This document shows positions 8,598-16,350 of a stretch of DNA of 64,000 nucleotides, piece by piece (position 1 is the stretch's first letter; each line of letters begins with the position of its first letter). The stretch comes from CAYGVX01 sp964544285 (lineage in GTDB: Archaea; Thermoproteota; Bathyarchaeia; Bathyarchaeales; SOJC01). The DNA lies in assembly GCA_964544285.1 (NCBI GenBank), contig CAZJAQ010000002.1:1-64000 (forward strand). Reading direction: 5' to 3'. The translations under genes and the position numbers were made by a program. Below the pieces are notes generated by a model. The model did no database searches. It was not told where the DNA came from and saw only the letters and a list, made by a program, of their open reading frames with translations.

Positions 8598-8925
8598 AGT
8601 ATTCACCTCGTGCTTTTTCAGTAGAATGGTCAAAAGATAAGTGACAAAACGCAGTGAAGCATTCTGTCAATATTCTCTAAGAGAATCCTACGTATTAACA
8701 CAATGCACTTGGTCCCATATTAAGATATGTGTGTAACCGATAGTCGGAACCTATGTCACAGTCTTTATTCGCGTGTGTGCGCGACATCTGAAACAAGAAA
8801 AAACGGGTGTTTTGTGGGGGATGTCTCCACCGTGGGGAGGGAAAACGCTTACAAAGATAAATACCATTTCAAGCAAAGATAATTACTGCGTCATTAATCA
8901 TCATTAGTGTTTGAGGTGTGAAGTG
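8598..8925. other. Intergenic region, AT-rich, divergent promoters
   Basis: It separates the minus-strand hypothetical gene from the DUF4177 gene. It contains a short palindrome-like GCGTGTGTGCGC near 8770 and a TATA-like AAGATAAATA near 8855. No RNA gene is recognised. Confidence 0.4.
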
Positions 8926-9132
8926 GTGAAATGGGAGTACAAAGTGCTTCCGCTAAAGACAAGGGTCCACGCAGACCGCCTTGTAACAGATGGAAAACCC
9001 GTAATAGAGAGCGTTCAAAACGAGTTAAACGTTTTAGGAAAAGATGGATGGGAATTAGTGAGCGTTCAAAACATTCGCCTGGAAGATGGTAGACTATTTA
9101 CAGTTGCCTATCTTAAACGTCGAAAACTATGA
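8926..9132 (+). CDS. DUF4177-like small protein
   Basis: About 68 residues starting VKWEYKVLPL and containing LNVLGKDGWELVSVQ, the hallmark of the DUF4177 family, followed by a strand-rich tail and basic end. Function unknown. GAGGTG at 8913-8918 precedes two tandem GTG codons; the second (8926) puts the start directly at the conserved domain. Confidence 0.65.
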   Translation: MKWEYKVLPLKTRVHADRLVTDGKPVIESVQNELNVLGKDGWELVSVQNIRLEDGRLFTVAYLKRRKL

Positions 9133-9257
9133 CTTAAAAGTTCTAAGAAAAAGCCAATGACCAAGAAGGAAAGAAAAAGCGCAAAGAGAAACGCTGAAGC
9201 CACTTGTGCCTTATGCATGCGTGGGAAAGCTATATGATGTGTGCCTAGCAGCAAGTT

Positions 9258-9473
9258 ATGGAATTTGAATCTTGCACTAATGAAGATGTCTCACGTACAT
9301 TCTCTTCTCTACAAAAAGCAAATGCTAAATCTCTGGATCTAGATATATTATCCTCTGGGGGTTTTGTGGGGAAGCCTAAGCCTTTTAGTAAGCCTGAATG
9401 CAGAGGCTGTGTCTTCAGAGGAAGCAGGTACTGTTGGAGTGAATGCCCCTACAACATTTGGCGAACAGAATAG
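9258..9473 (+). CDS. Hypothetical 71-residue protein with C-terminal Cys cluster
   Basis: Unrecognised family. The C-terminal 25 residues carry CRGCVF...CWSEC, four cysteines able to bind zinc or an Fe-S cluster. CTATATGA at 9229-9236 is about 25 bp before the ATG and there is no ribosome site, as for a leaderless transcript. It precedes another Cys-cluster gene by 70 bp. Confidence 0.5.
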   Translation: MEFESCTNEDVSRTFSSLQKANAKSLDLDILSSGGFVGKPKPFSKPECRGCVFRGSRYCWSECPYNIWRTE

Positions 9474-9543
9474 GCTTCTGGAATATGTGCGCTCTGGTGA
9501 AATGAACAAAAACGATAAGAGAAAGTCAAGGTAAAATCTGCCT

Positions 9544-9933
9544 ATGCGTTGTTCACACTGCGGAATATGCTGTGAAGAAACTGAAATGCTGCTTTCGAAT
9601 GCAGACATTGAACGTTTGGAAAGGATGGGATATAACAGGCAGAAGTTTGTACGTTATGACAGGCATGGTTTCGCCAGACTGCGAAATCACCGCGGATTCT
9701 GCGTTTTCTACGACGTTGCAAAACGCCGCTGCAAAATTTATAGACACAGACCTGTGGGATGTCGGGTTTATCCAGCAATGTACAAAGAACGAGGAGGAAT
9801 AGTGGTGGATGATCTTTGTCCGATGAAGGACACCGTCTCGGAAATAGAACTCAAAAGAAAAGGTAAAAAAGTGATAGAGCTTCTGCGAAGAATAGACAAC
9901 GAAGCAACTTCCCACAGAAATGCACGCATCTGA
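9544..9933 (+). CDS. YkgJ-family cysteine cluster protein
   Basis: A 129-residue member of the putative zinc- or iron-chelating YkgJ (UPF0153) family. Metal-binding residues are CSHCGICCEE near the N-terminus, then CKIYRHRPVGCRVYP, and a later Cys (DDLCPM). The biochemical role of the family is unresolved. The start ATG immediately precedes the conserved cysteine motif. It is the last gene before the tRNA-Ile 3'-end copy. Confidence 0.8.
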   Translation: MRCSHCGICCEETEMLLSNADIERLERMGYNRQKFVRYDRHGFARLRNHRGFCVFYDVAKRRCKIYRHRPVGCRVYPAMYKERGGIVVDDLCPMKDTVSEIELKRKGKKVIELLRRIDNEATSHRNARI

Positions 9934-10023
9934 AGCAAGAAGAAGGTATTGTCTCGCGTATGTAGCGTACATACGATACTGTTAAGTCTTTTACCCAATA
10001 AGGCTATGATGTCTCCACTTTGG

Positions 10024-10049
10024 GAGGGTTCAAATCTCTCCCGGCACAC
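10024..10049 (+). repeat. Copy of the tRNA-Ile 3' end (putative att site)
   Basis: Matches 6934-6959 of the tRNA-Ile at 24 of 26 positions, including an 18-bp perfect core (10028-10045) over the T-loop and acceptor strand. The rest of the tRNA is absent. Same orientation as the intact gene. Confidence 0.7.
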
Positions 10050-10127
10050 TTTCTCACCCTTCATTATGGTGTTCCTTTAAATATCTCCCTAACTATGACC
10101 TCTTTGAAAGCCACGGAAGTAAGCGTA

Positions 10128-11360
10128 ATGTCAACGAAAGAGTGTGTTTTTTCAACAAATGAGAGAGCTAAGGTTTACTTCGGCTCAATTCAGCATGGGA
10201 AAGCCCACGCCTCCGCAGGTCTAGCGGCAAAACTGGACAGAATCCTCGAGCTGCTCGACTTCTCAACAATCCAGAAAAAAGACAAAGTCGCCATAAAGAT
10301 GCACTTAGGCTTCGATGATGGGTACCAAACAGTGCCCGTTTTCTTCGTACGCAGAATCGTTAGAGCTGTTAAGCAGTCTGGTGGATGGCCGTTCATCACT
10401 GACAACCCGACAGCGGTCTACAACGCAGTCGACCGAGGATACACACAAGAAACATGCGGATGCCCGTTGATCCCTGCGACGGGCGTCAAGGACGGGTACG
10501 TCGAGACCGTTAACATCGGCTACCGGAACGTGGAGACGTTAGAGATGAGCGGTGTATTACACGACGCAGACGTGCTTGTCGACTTGACGCATGCGAAAGG
10601 CCATGGTACTAGCGGTTACGGCGGTGCGCTTAAAAACCTCGGCATAGGCGGATACGCAGCCAAATCGAGATGGGAAAGGCTACACGGAGTCGAGAATTTC
10701 ATCCGATACTGGGACCCTGAAAAATGCACGCCAGAGCATGCTCAGAACCTTGTGAAGAGCTGTCCCTACAACGCCATCCACTACGACTCTGAGAAGCACC
10801 AACTGAAGGTTGACCTTTACTCATGCAAAAACCAGAACTGCTTAGCGTGCTTAAAGGCAGACGAGCAAGTTGGATGCCTACAGATCAAACCCGAATTCTT
10901 CTCTTCATTCCAAGAACTCGTCGTGATAGCCACCAAAAAAGTCCTAGACACATTCGACCAAGACAAACGGTTCTTCCTCAACTTTGCCCTCGAAATAACG
11001 CCAGAATGCGATTGCTTGGGAATGCCTCAACCATGCGTCGTTCCAGACATCGGCATCCTCGGCAGCCGAGACATAGTAGCCGTAGAAACCGCAACGTTAG
11101 ACCTGATCGCAAGGGCGGGGCTGATGGAGAAGGAGATTCCGCCAAGCCTAAAATGCGTCAACCTAGACCCCAACGCAGGCTTGCATCCTTTCGAACGCAT
11201 CTGGGGTGCGATGAAGAACCCATACATTGCCACAACCTTCGCAGAAAAGCAGGGCTTGGGCACGACGAATTATGAACTTGTGGAGATTCTGTCTCCCGAA
11301 GAAGTAGCTAAGATGCCAGAACGAAAACAGGAATATGAGCGCAAGCCTTCATTCTTCTAA
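10128..11360 (+). CDS. DUF362 domain protein with Fe-S type cysteines
   Basis: A protein of about 410 residues with the DUF362 fold: AIKMHLGFDDGYQTV, the glycine-rich KGHGTSGYGGALKNLGIG, then a ferredoxin-like cysteine region (CPYNAIHYD, CKNQNCLACLKADEQVGC) and a further CDCLGMPQPC. Such proteins are taken to be iron-sulfur proteins of unknown reaction. TTTAAATAT at 10077-10085 predicts transcription from about 10107, favouring the ATG at 10128. Reading upstream to 10020 would translate the tRNA relic, so longer starts are unlikely; ATG 10095 is a fallback. Confidence 0.85.
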   Translation: MSTKECVFSTNERAKVYFGSIQHGKAHASAGLAAKLDRILELLDFSTIQKKDKVAIKMHLGFDDGYQTVPVFFVRRIVRAVKQSGGWPFITDNPTAVYNAVDRGYTQETCGCPLIPATGVKDGYVETVNIGYRNVETLEMSGVLHDADVLVDLTHAKGHGTSGYGGALKNLGIGGYAAKSRWERLHGVENFIRYWDPEKCTPEHAQNLVKSCPYNAIHYDSEKHQLKVDLYSCKNQNCLACLKADEQVGCLQIKPEFFSSFQELVVIATKKVLDTFDQDKRFFLNFALEITPECDCLGMPQPCVVPDIGILGSRDIVAVETATLDLIARAGLMEKEIPPSLKCVNLDPNAGLHPFERIWGAMKNPYIATTFAEKQGLGTTNYELVEILSPEEVAKMPERKQEYERKPSFF

Positions 11361-11454
11361 TGCCCCTCCGAGAATTTAGCCTCTTTTCCATTTTTAACCA
11401 GAGGTAAATTTTGCAGCTATCCTCTGATTGAAATGGGATTCGTGGAGGATGCCA

Positions 11455-11850
11455 CTAGCCGATTTCACCGATTAGTTTTTGAACTCGTCTCTCTATCTCG
11501 TCTCTGATTTGCCTAATCTTCTCTATCGGTTTGCCTTTAGGGTCTTCGATTTCCCAGTCTACCACTTTCTTAAGTAATGGCACGGGGCAGAATCCTTGAG
11601 CGCCACACCCCATGACCACCACCACGTCTGCTTCTTTAACCATCTGGTCGTTGATGAGTTTCGGCTTATTCTTAGAGATGTCAATCCCCCCCTCCTGCAC
11701 CGCTTTTACAACAATAGAGTTAACTTCAGACGACGGCATGGTACCAGCGCTTCTGACTTCGACTTTGCCTTTGCCATAATGATTCGCAAAAGCCTCTGCC
11801 ATCTGGCTTCTACCCGCATTCTCAACACAGACAAAAAGAAGCCTCTTCAT
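11455..11850 (-). CDS. arsC: Arsenate reductase, low-molecular-weight phosphatase type
   Basis: Reduces arsenate to arsenite in the cytoplasm with thioredoxin-type electrons. The 131 residues begin MKRLLFVCVENAGRSQMAEA, holding the Cx5RS phosphate loop, and carry the second catalytic region CGAQGFCPVPLL with the cysteines used in the disulfide cascade, then DWEIEDPKGK. It follows the arsenite exporter gene on the same strand (48-bp spacer), completing an arsR-acr3-arsC operon. Confidence 0.93.
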   Translation of the reverse strand: MKRLLFVCVENAGRSQMAEAFANHYGKGKVEVRSAGTMPSSEVNSIVVKAVQEGGIDISKNKPKLINDQMVKEADVVVVMGCGAQGFCPVPLLKKVVDWEIEDPKGKPIEKIRQIRDEIERRVQKLIGEIG

Positions 11851-11898
11851 CTTCTCATCCCTTTTTGCATAAATAGAACAGTAGGAAGTGCCCGTTAA

Positions 11899-12924
11899 TT
11901 ATTTTCTTTCTTTGCGGGGAAAAAGATGCCGTGTTCGTAGCCCAAACCTCACGAGAGACAGCATTAACGGGACTTCCATAAGAGGCCCAATCACCGTAGC
12001 TAAGGCAGCGCCTGAATTCAAGCCGTAGAGAGTCGTCGCAACTGCGATGGCTACTTCGAAGTGGCTACTCGAACCGATTAAAGTGGTGTCTATGGAAGTT
12101 GCATAGTCCCAGTTTGAAAGCCACGAGACGGAATAAGTCATCGCAATCATCGTGATGTAATGGAGCAGGTTGGGAGTTGCCAAGTAAGCGACTAGAAGCG
12201 GGTTCTCAAGAATCACCTTCCCCTGAAACGAGAACATGACAATTAACGTAAGCAGAAGGGCGATGATGGATACTTTGCGCACATGCTGAAGATAAGTGGA
12301 GTCAAACCACTCCCTTCCCCGCCTTATTATCAGCAACTTTCTGGAAAGCGCCCCAAAAGACACTGGAAGTGCTATGAAAACGATTACACTCAGGGCGATT
12401 AAATCCCATGGGACTGGAATACCGCTCACTCCCAGATAGAAGGCTGAAAGGGGTGCGTAAAGAAGAACCATCAGCAAAGCGTTTATTGCAGTGTTTATCA
12501 GCCCTTGAGCCAAGTCTCCCTTAGCCAGCATCATCCACCACATAACCATCGCCGTGCACGGAGACATACCGAGCAGTATTATGCCCGCTCTCTGAAGAGG
12601 GTCTGCAACCAGAAGGTTTGCGTAGAACGTCATAACGGGCGGAGCGATGACCCAGTTCGCAATTATCGTGAGAAGCATCGGCTTCGGCTTCCCCACCGCC
12701 TTCTTAATATCGCTGAAGGCTATGCCCACGACTGTAGGATACATCATGAAAAACAAGCAGATGCCAATAGGGACAGACAAATTAGCGAACTTCAGAGAGT
12801 CCAGATACTCGCCCAAAGCTGGCAAGAATCTACCAAGCAAGAGCCCGACTATGACGCAGAGGGCAATCCACAAAGTAAGATACTTCTCGAAGACCCCAAG
12901 CCTGACTTCTTTCTCTTCGGGCAT
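11899..12924 (-). CDS. acr3: Arsenite efflux transporter, ACR3 family
   Basis: A 341-residue membrane protein with about ten hydrophobic helices that exports arsenite. The ACR3 signature GMSPCTAMVMWWMMLAKGD contains the essential cysteine, and the C-terminal half has the conserved GSSSHFEVAIAVA and IGPLMEVPLM. I chose the ATG at 12924 (GGTGATAGG upstream, TATA box about 30 bp away); an ORF opening at 13038 would overlap arsR with a non-conserved stretch. The gene has its own copy of the arsR-type promoter box. Confidence 0.95.
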   Translation of the reverse strand: MPEEKEVRLGVFEKYLTLWIALCVIVGLLLGRFLPALGEYLDSLKFANLSVPIGICLFFMMYPTVVGIAFSDIKKAVGKPKPMLLTIIANWVIAPPVMTFYANLLVADPLQRAGIILLGMSPCTAMVMWWMMLAKGDLAQGLINTAINALLMVLLYAPLSAFYLGVSGIPVPWDLIALSVIVFIALPVSFGALSRKLLIIRRGREWFDSTYLQHVRKVSIIALLLTLIVMFSFQGKVILENPLLVAYLATPNLLHYITMIAMTYSVSWLSNWDYATSIDTTLIGSSSHFEVAIAVATTLYGLNSGAALATVIGPLMEVPLMLSLVRFGLRTRHLFPRKERK

Positions 12925-12954
12925 ACCTATCACCGAGCAATGATGTATTAAGAA

Positions 12955-12972
12955 ATTTAAATCTATCGATTT
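12955..12972 (-). promoter_or_regulatory. acr3 promoter with putative ArsR operator
   Basis: On the gene strand it reads AAATCGATAGATTTAAAT: a TATA box (ATTTAAAT) fused to a perfect inverted repeat AAATC-GATA-GATTT. It matches the box before arsR at 16 of 18 positions. The repeat covers the TFB-recognition and TATA positions, so repressor binding would block initiation. Confidence 0.55.
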
Positions 12973-13012
12973 AAGTCTTTTCTTGTCGCTCTTAGGCGCT
13001 CGCGGAGGAAGG

Positions 13013-13420
13013 TTACTGGGGAAGCTCGAGAAAATCAAGAAGCTTTTGGACAGTTTGTGGTTTGGCTACGCTGTAGAAGACCCATTTTCCTTTCTTTCTG
13101 TCTTCTATGAGTCCAACGTTCTGGAGAATGTTTAGATGATGGGATGCTGTGGGTTGGGTTAAGTCGAGGGCGACGGTTAGTTCGCAGACGCACATCTCTT
13201 TGATAGTGAGAAGCCTCAATATCCTTAGCCTAGTGTCGTTGGCGAGGGCCTTCAACAAACGACTTTTGCTCTTGAGGAGGTTGAAGTCTGCTGAATCTTG
13301 TGCAAGTTGCTTCAACTCGACTGCGTACTTTTCTAGGTTCTTTGCTGGGCGGAGGTTCGAGCAGATTAGTCGCTCAAGCCTTTTGTCGGACTTTGTACGT
13401 CGTGCAGTTGGCATTCCCAT
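13013..13420 (-). CDS. arsR: ArsR-family metalloregulator
   Basis: A 135-residue winged-helix repressor. The metal-sensing MCVCEL (the arsenic-type CxC in helix 3) lies before the recognition helix LTQPTASHHLNILQNVGL, followed by the wing DRKKGKWVFYS. The N-terminal 40 residues are an unusual basic extension. It is first in the ars gene row and shares an 18-bp promoter box with acr3, so it probably represses both. ATG at 13420 is used; ATG at 13414 is close by. Confidence 0.92.
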   Translation of the reverse strand: MGMPTARRTKSDKRLERLICSNLRPAKNLEKYAVELKQLAQDSADFNLLKSKSRLLKALANDTRLRILRLLTIKEMCVCELTVALDLTQPTASHHLNILQNVGLIEDRKKGKWVFYSVAKPQTVQKLLDFLELPQ

Positions 13421-13469
13421 CAGACTACCGAGAAACGCAAGTTTCCTAACGAGGTAACTCCTGAAACAG

Positions 13470-13487
13470 ATTTAAATATTTCGATTT
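13470..13487 (-). promoter_or_regulatory. arsR promoter with putative ArsR operator
   Basis: Gene-strand AAATCGAAATATTTAAAT matches the acr3 box at 16 of 18 positions and includes a TATA element about 50 bp before the arsR start. Autoregulation is inferred. Confidence 0.5.
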
Positions 13488-13580
13488 GTGCTTTCTATGA
13501 ATGCCTTCAACGCAAACCGCTGCTGCTTTTCCTTTGAGAATTTGAAAAAAATGAGTTGTTGGAGAATTCTGCAGGGAGGG

Positions 13581-13811
13581 TCAAATCCCTTCTTGCTTAC
13601 CCTCGGATTCTTGTTTGCCTTCTTCTAACTCCAGCACTATCGAGCCCTTGTAACCACATGCTTCGCACACGTACGTCTCGGGCAACAGCCAAAGGTCAAA
13701 TTTACTCGACAAACGAATGTGGGGGTTGCCGCATTTTGGGCAGTATTTTTTCGTCGGTTTTCTACGCTTCAGACTGCCGAATAGTTCGCGCAGAATTTCC
13801 AGTCTGCTCAA
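13581..13811 (-). CDS. Small zinc-ribbon protein
   Basis: A 76-residue protein with two knuckles, CPKCG near residue 24 and CEACGYKG near residue 49, forming one zinc ribbon, then an acidic low-complexity tail. Such ribbons are frequent beside archaeal information genes but the partner is unknown. It lies 18 bp downstream of aIF1 on the same strand and is probably co-transcribed. Confidence 0.75.
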   Translation of the reverse strand: MSRLEILRELFGSLKRRKPTKKYCPKCGNPHIRLSSKFDLWLLPETYVCEACGYKGSIVLELEEGKQESEGKQEGI

Positions 13812-13829
13812 GCTTCGTTCGCCCTTGCT

Positions 13830-14138
13830 CTATTGGAGTTCTATGTTTTGTTCCGGAAAACCTAACTGTATAAGAACCGCCTTGACCCTTTCGCGTTGGT
13901 CTCCCTGGAGGATTATCTGGTTGTTCTTCGCCGTTCCGCCACACGCACAGAAAGTTTTAAGCTTCTGCGCGAGTCGACCGAGGTCTTGGTCTTTGTCGTT
14001 TATTCCCTCTATTATCGTCGTTGGTTTCCCGAACTTGCGAGTTTCGCGGCGTATTTTTATGCGCTGTTGTTCCTTGCCAATCTCAATGCAGACGCAGATG
14101 TCTTTTGGGAGTCCGCATGTTGGACAGATTTCTGCCAT
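13830..14138 (-). CDS. Translation initiation factor aIF1 (SUI1)
   Basis: A 102-residue SUI1-domain protein that monitors start-codon pairing on the 30S subunit. It opens with a zinc-type CPTCGLPKDICVC, then the SUI1 core: KFGKPTTIIEGIND, LAQKLKTFCACGGTAK, IILQGDQRERV and the terminal LGFPEQNIEL. The N-terminal Cys motif and length are normal for Archaea. ATG 14138 is chosen over a TTG nine bases upstream. Confidence 0.95.
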   Translation of the reverse strand: MAEICPTCGLPKDICVCIEIGKEQQRIKIRRETRKFGKPTTIIEGINDKDQDLGRLAQKLKTFCACGGTAKNNQIILQGDQRERVKAVLIQLGFPEQNIELQ

Positions 14139-14329
14139 GTTGCTCAACTAGCTAAAGAATGTTGGCGATATTTAAGATTTTCAATGTCCCGATATGAATC
14201 TGCAGAGTGAAAGGAATGTGCTAAACATGTTTGAGTTTTTATTCGCTTTTTCTGAAGTTTAAATCCTAACCTCCACTTCATAGGTCTTATCTTCTCCCTT
14301 AAACCCAGAATTTTTGGGTCAAACCATTG

Positions 14330-14548
14330 ATGAAGTGTTACGATTGCGGCAAACCTATCGAAGAGGAAAGCCGAAGAATGATGGAAGAGGTGCGAATGTT
14401 CAGGTGGAGTAGCACTCTCGTGCCATTCCATAAAGAATGCTGGGAGAAGAGACGAACCTCTGAAGCAAAGAAGCGCTACGCAAAAATGTTCTTGGAATCG
14501 CTGGTCCTCATCGCAACCGCCATATCCGCAATGTATATCATTGTCTAA
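14330..14548 (+). CDS. Small zinc-binding membrane-anchored protein
   Basis: A 72-residue protein starting MKCYDCGKPIEEESRRM, with FHKECWEKR 35 residues later. CxxC plus HxxxC gives a LIM/treble-clef-like zinc site. The last 20 residues (ESLVLIATAISAMYIIV) form one membrane helix, so the zinc domain probably sits at the cytoplasmic face. Function unknown. No ribosome site precedes ATG 14330. Confidence 0.6.
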   Translation: MKCYDCGKPIEEESRRMMEEVRMFRWSSTLVPFHKECWEKRRTSEAKKRYAKMFLESLVLIATAISAMYIIV

Positions 14549-14649
14549 AAGGAAGAAGTGCCTTGTTTGGCACAGTAATCAATGTTCTGCTTGGTAATGC
14601 TTAATACCATAATTCTTAACCATAATGAACCCACTTTGGGTGGCTGCGA

Positions 14650-14879
14650 ATGGTTAAGTATAAGATTGAGGTTGACCGCAACGGTTGTATCGCTTGCGGG
14701 GCATGCTATACGCTAGATCCTTCCCACTTCGAGTCTGACAATGAGGGAAAATCGCAGATAGTTAGAGGCGAAACGGACACTGAAAAATCCTCTGGGATAT
14801 CTGAGGATGATGGAATTGATACAGCCCGAGAGGCTGAGGAGCGTGTCCAGTGTCTGTCATAACAGTGACTGAACTGTAA
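14650..14879 (+). CDS. Single-cluster ferredoxin, frameshifted near the C-terminus
   Basis: Small Fe-S electron carrier. The N-terminus shows CIACGACYTLDPSHF, giving three cluster cysteines, followed by an acidic spacer. In the reading frame from 14650 the fourth motif is lost and translation stops at 14862. One base over, 14844-14879 reads CPVSVITVTEL-stop, exactly the expected end of this family. A single missing base near 14841 (probably GG read as G before the alanine codon) explains it. Either a sequencing error or a recent inactivation; the intact length would be about 76 residues. Confidence 0.8.
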
Positions 14880-14923
14880 TTTCTATTAGGCTATGCCGAG
14901 TGCGCTTGTTTGGAATGCTGCGG

Positions 14924-15529
14924 TTATTTCTCGAGTCTTCTGTTTATTTCGTCCCAGTTCACGATGTTCCAGAAAGCGTCGACGAATTTTGCTCTTTCGT
15001 TCTTGTAGTCTAGGTAGTATGCGTGTTCCCAGACGTCGAGGACCATCAGAATCCTGAACGCAGGGTATATGTTGACGTTGTGTTTTTCTATCTGCATTAT
15101 TATGGGTCTTTGAGTTTGCCTGCAGAGGGTTAGCGCAGCCCACCCTGAACCTTCAGCGGTGTTAGCAGCCTCCGAGAATTCTTTCTTGAACCTCTCGAAG
15201 CTTCCAAACTCCTTCTCTACAGCATCGCCTAGGGCACCGCCTGGTTTTCCGCCGCCTTTGCCGCTCGGCGCCATGTTGGGCCAGAACAGTGAGTGGAGGA
15301 TGTGGCCTCCTATGTTGAAGGACAGTGTTTTTAAGGTGGATTTCGTGTCCAAGTCGGTGTTTTCTTTTCGTGCTTTGTCGAGTTTTTCGAGGATTGCGTT
15401 GGCTCCGTTCACGTATGCTTGGTGGTGTTTGTCGTGGTGTATGGTCAATTGTTCCTGCGAGATGTAGGGTTCCAAGTCCTTATAGTCATAGGGAAGTTTT
15501 GGTAGGGCGTAAAACTTGCTTTTTTCCAT
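14924..15529 (-). CDS. sod: Superoxide dismutase, Fe/Mn family
   Basis: About 201 residues. Metal ligands are visible: the histidine of LTIHHDKHHQAYVN, GGHILHSLFW, and the Asp/His pair of VLDVWEHAYYLDY. N- and C-terminal domains both complete, ending NWDEINRRLEK. The glycine pair in FNIGGH resembles the Mn type, but the metal cannot be assigned safely. ATG 15529 is preferred, with GTGAT upstream. It implies exposure to oxygen or superoxide. Confidence 0.96.
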   Translation of the reverse strand: MEKSKFYALPKLPYDYKDLEPYISQEQLTIHHDKHHQAYVNGANAILEKLDKARKENTDLDTKSTLKTLSFNIGGHILHSLFWPNMAPSGKGGGKPGGALGDAVEKEFGSFERFKKEFSEAANTAEGSGWAALTLCRQTQRPIIMQIEKHNVNIYPAFRILMVLDVWEHAYYLDYKNERAKFVDAFWNIVNWDEINRRLEK

Positions 15530-15661
15530 GTTTATCACGCTTGGCTATTGTATGGGCATGTTTTATATTTATCGTTTTTTGAAGCGTGCCTGGATGTAAT
15601 AATGATGGCGTGATTCGTAGAAGATTAGTCAGAATGCTGGGGTTTAGTTTGACAGAAGGGT

Positions 15662-15901
15662 TTATTTTTCTATGCTGATGTAGAGGATGTTGTTTCCCCT
15701 GACTAGGACGCTGCCGTAGTTGGCAATGGGTTTGTCGCCTTTGCATTCGGTGGCGCCTTCGAGGATTATGTTCATGTGTCCGTCGCATTTTGTCATGATG
15801 CCCTTGTACGTAATGCCGTTCTTCAGGGTTATTGTGACGTGGTTCTTTAGTTGCTTTACCAACACGTTTAGGGGTTTTTTGCTTGGTTCTAAGTTGCTCA
15901 C
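15662..15901 (-). CDS. Sm-like (LSm) RNA-binding protein
   Basis: A 79-residue archaeal Sm protein expected to form heptameric rings that bind U-rich RNA. Sm1 is visible as VTITLKNGITYKGIMTKCDGHMNIIL and Sm2 as YGSVLVRGNNILYISI, with nothing extra. The GTG start has AGGAGT upstream. On the same strand, about 70 bp upstream, lies one of three copies of a dispersed intergenic element, a possible RNA partner or shared control site. Confidence 0.95.
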   Translation of the reverse strand: MSNLEPSKKPLNVLVKQLKNHVTITLKNGITYKGIMTKCDGHMNIILEGATECKGDKPIANYGSVLVRGNNILYISIEK

Positions 15902-15971
15902 GTTGGTGACTCCTAGGGAATATGAGACACTGCGCTACGATATAAAAGTTTTATGAAAGGCTTTTCTGAGC

Positions 15972-16024
15972 GTGTTCTCGGCGTCTAGTCTAGACCGTCC
16001 CTCTTAGGCGGCAAATGTGGGTGG
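15972..16024 (-). repeat. Dispersed intergenic element, copy C
   Basis: The 29-bp core (15972-16000, minus strand) matches the copy at 32543-32571 at 27 of 29 positions. The match continues upstream through TTGCCGCCTAA and a CCACCC tract, about 52 bp in all. It contains the palindrome GTCTAGAC. It lies in the divergent spacer between the LSm and glutaredoxin genes. Confidence 0.75.
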
Positions 16025-16092
16025 GGTGGTGGAAAGGGTTAAGGCTTTTATTGTCTAACTACTGATGTGCTGGAAAAGGGAGAAAGCCGAGT

Positions 16093-16350
16093 ATGAAGTT
16101 GAAGGTCTTTACTCTACCTACTTGCACTAACTGTCCTGCCGCCAAGAGGGTTTCGCAGGAAGTAGCCCAAAAACATGGACTGGAATACGTGGAAGTGGAC
16201 ATCAGCACGCCCGACGGACAGTTAGAGGGGCTAATGCATCAGGTTATGAGCACGCCGAGCATATCCATAGACGACGAAGTTGTAGCCCGCGGGAAGCTCC
16301 TTTCAAGAGAGGAGTTGGAAAGCGAAGTAAGGAAACGGCTGGGTAAATGA
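16093..16350 (+). CDS. Glutaredoxin/thioredoxin-like small redox protein
   Basis: An 85-residue thioredoxin-fold protein with redox motif CTNC, the cis-proline loop MSTPSIS and a C-terminal helix. It overlaps the next gene (radical-SAM activase) by four bases, so the two are co-translated. In that setting it is a likely electron donor for anaerobic ribonucleotide reductase or its activase, comparable to NrdH-type redoxins. Confidence 0.85.
   Translation: MKLKVFTLPTCTNCPAAKRVSQEVAQKHGLEYVEVDISTPDGQLEGLMHQVMSTPSISIDDEVVARGKLLSREELESEVRKRLGK

Larger units (their letters stand above)
6962..10049. mobile_element. Possible second island between tRNA-Ile and a copy of its 3' end
   Basis: The segment starts right after an intact tRNA-Ile and ends with a 26-bp stretch matching the tRNA 3' end at 24 positions, in the same orientation. 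Between them are mostly short genes and AT-rich spacers (especially 8600-9550), but also aIF1A, normally a core gene. No recombinase is seen. The geometry supports integration; the gene content makes it uncertain. Confidence 0.35.

Noticed and set aside
9157..9237. 27-codon plus-strand ORF with CALC
   Set aside because: No ribosome site and it runs into the promoter of the next gene.
13568..13590. T-arm-like GGGTCAAATCCC sequence, a possible third tRNA relic
   Set aside because: It is the coding 3' end of the zinc-ribbon gene, and there is no acceptor or anticodon part and no match to the tRNAs in this window.
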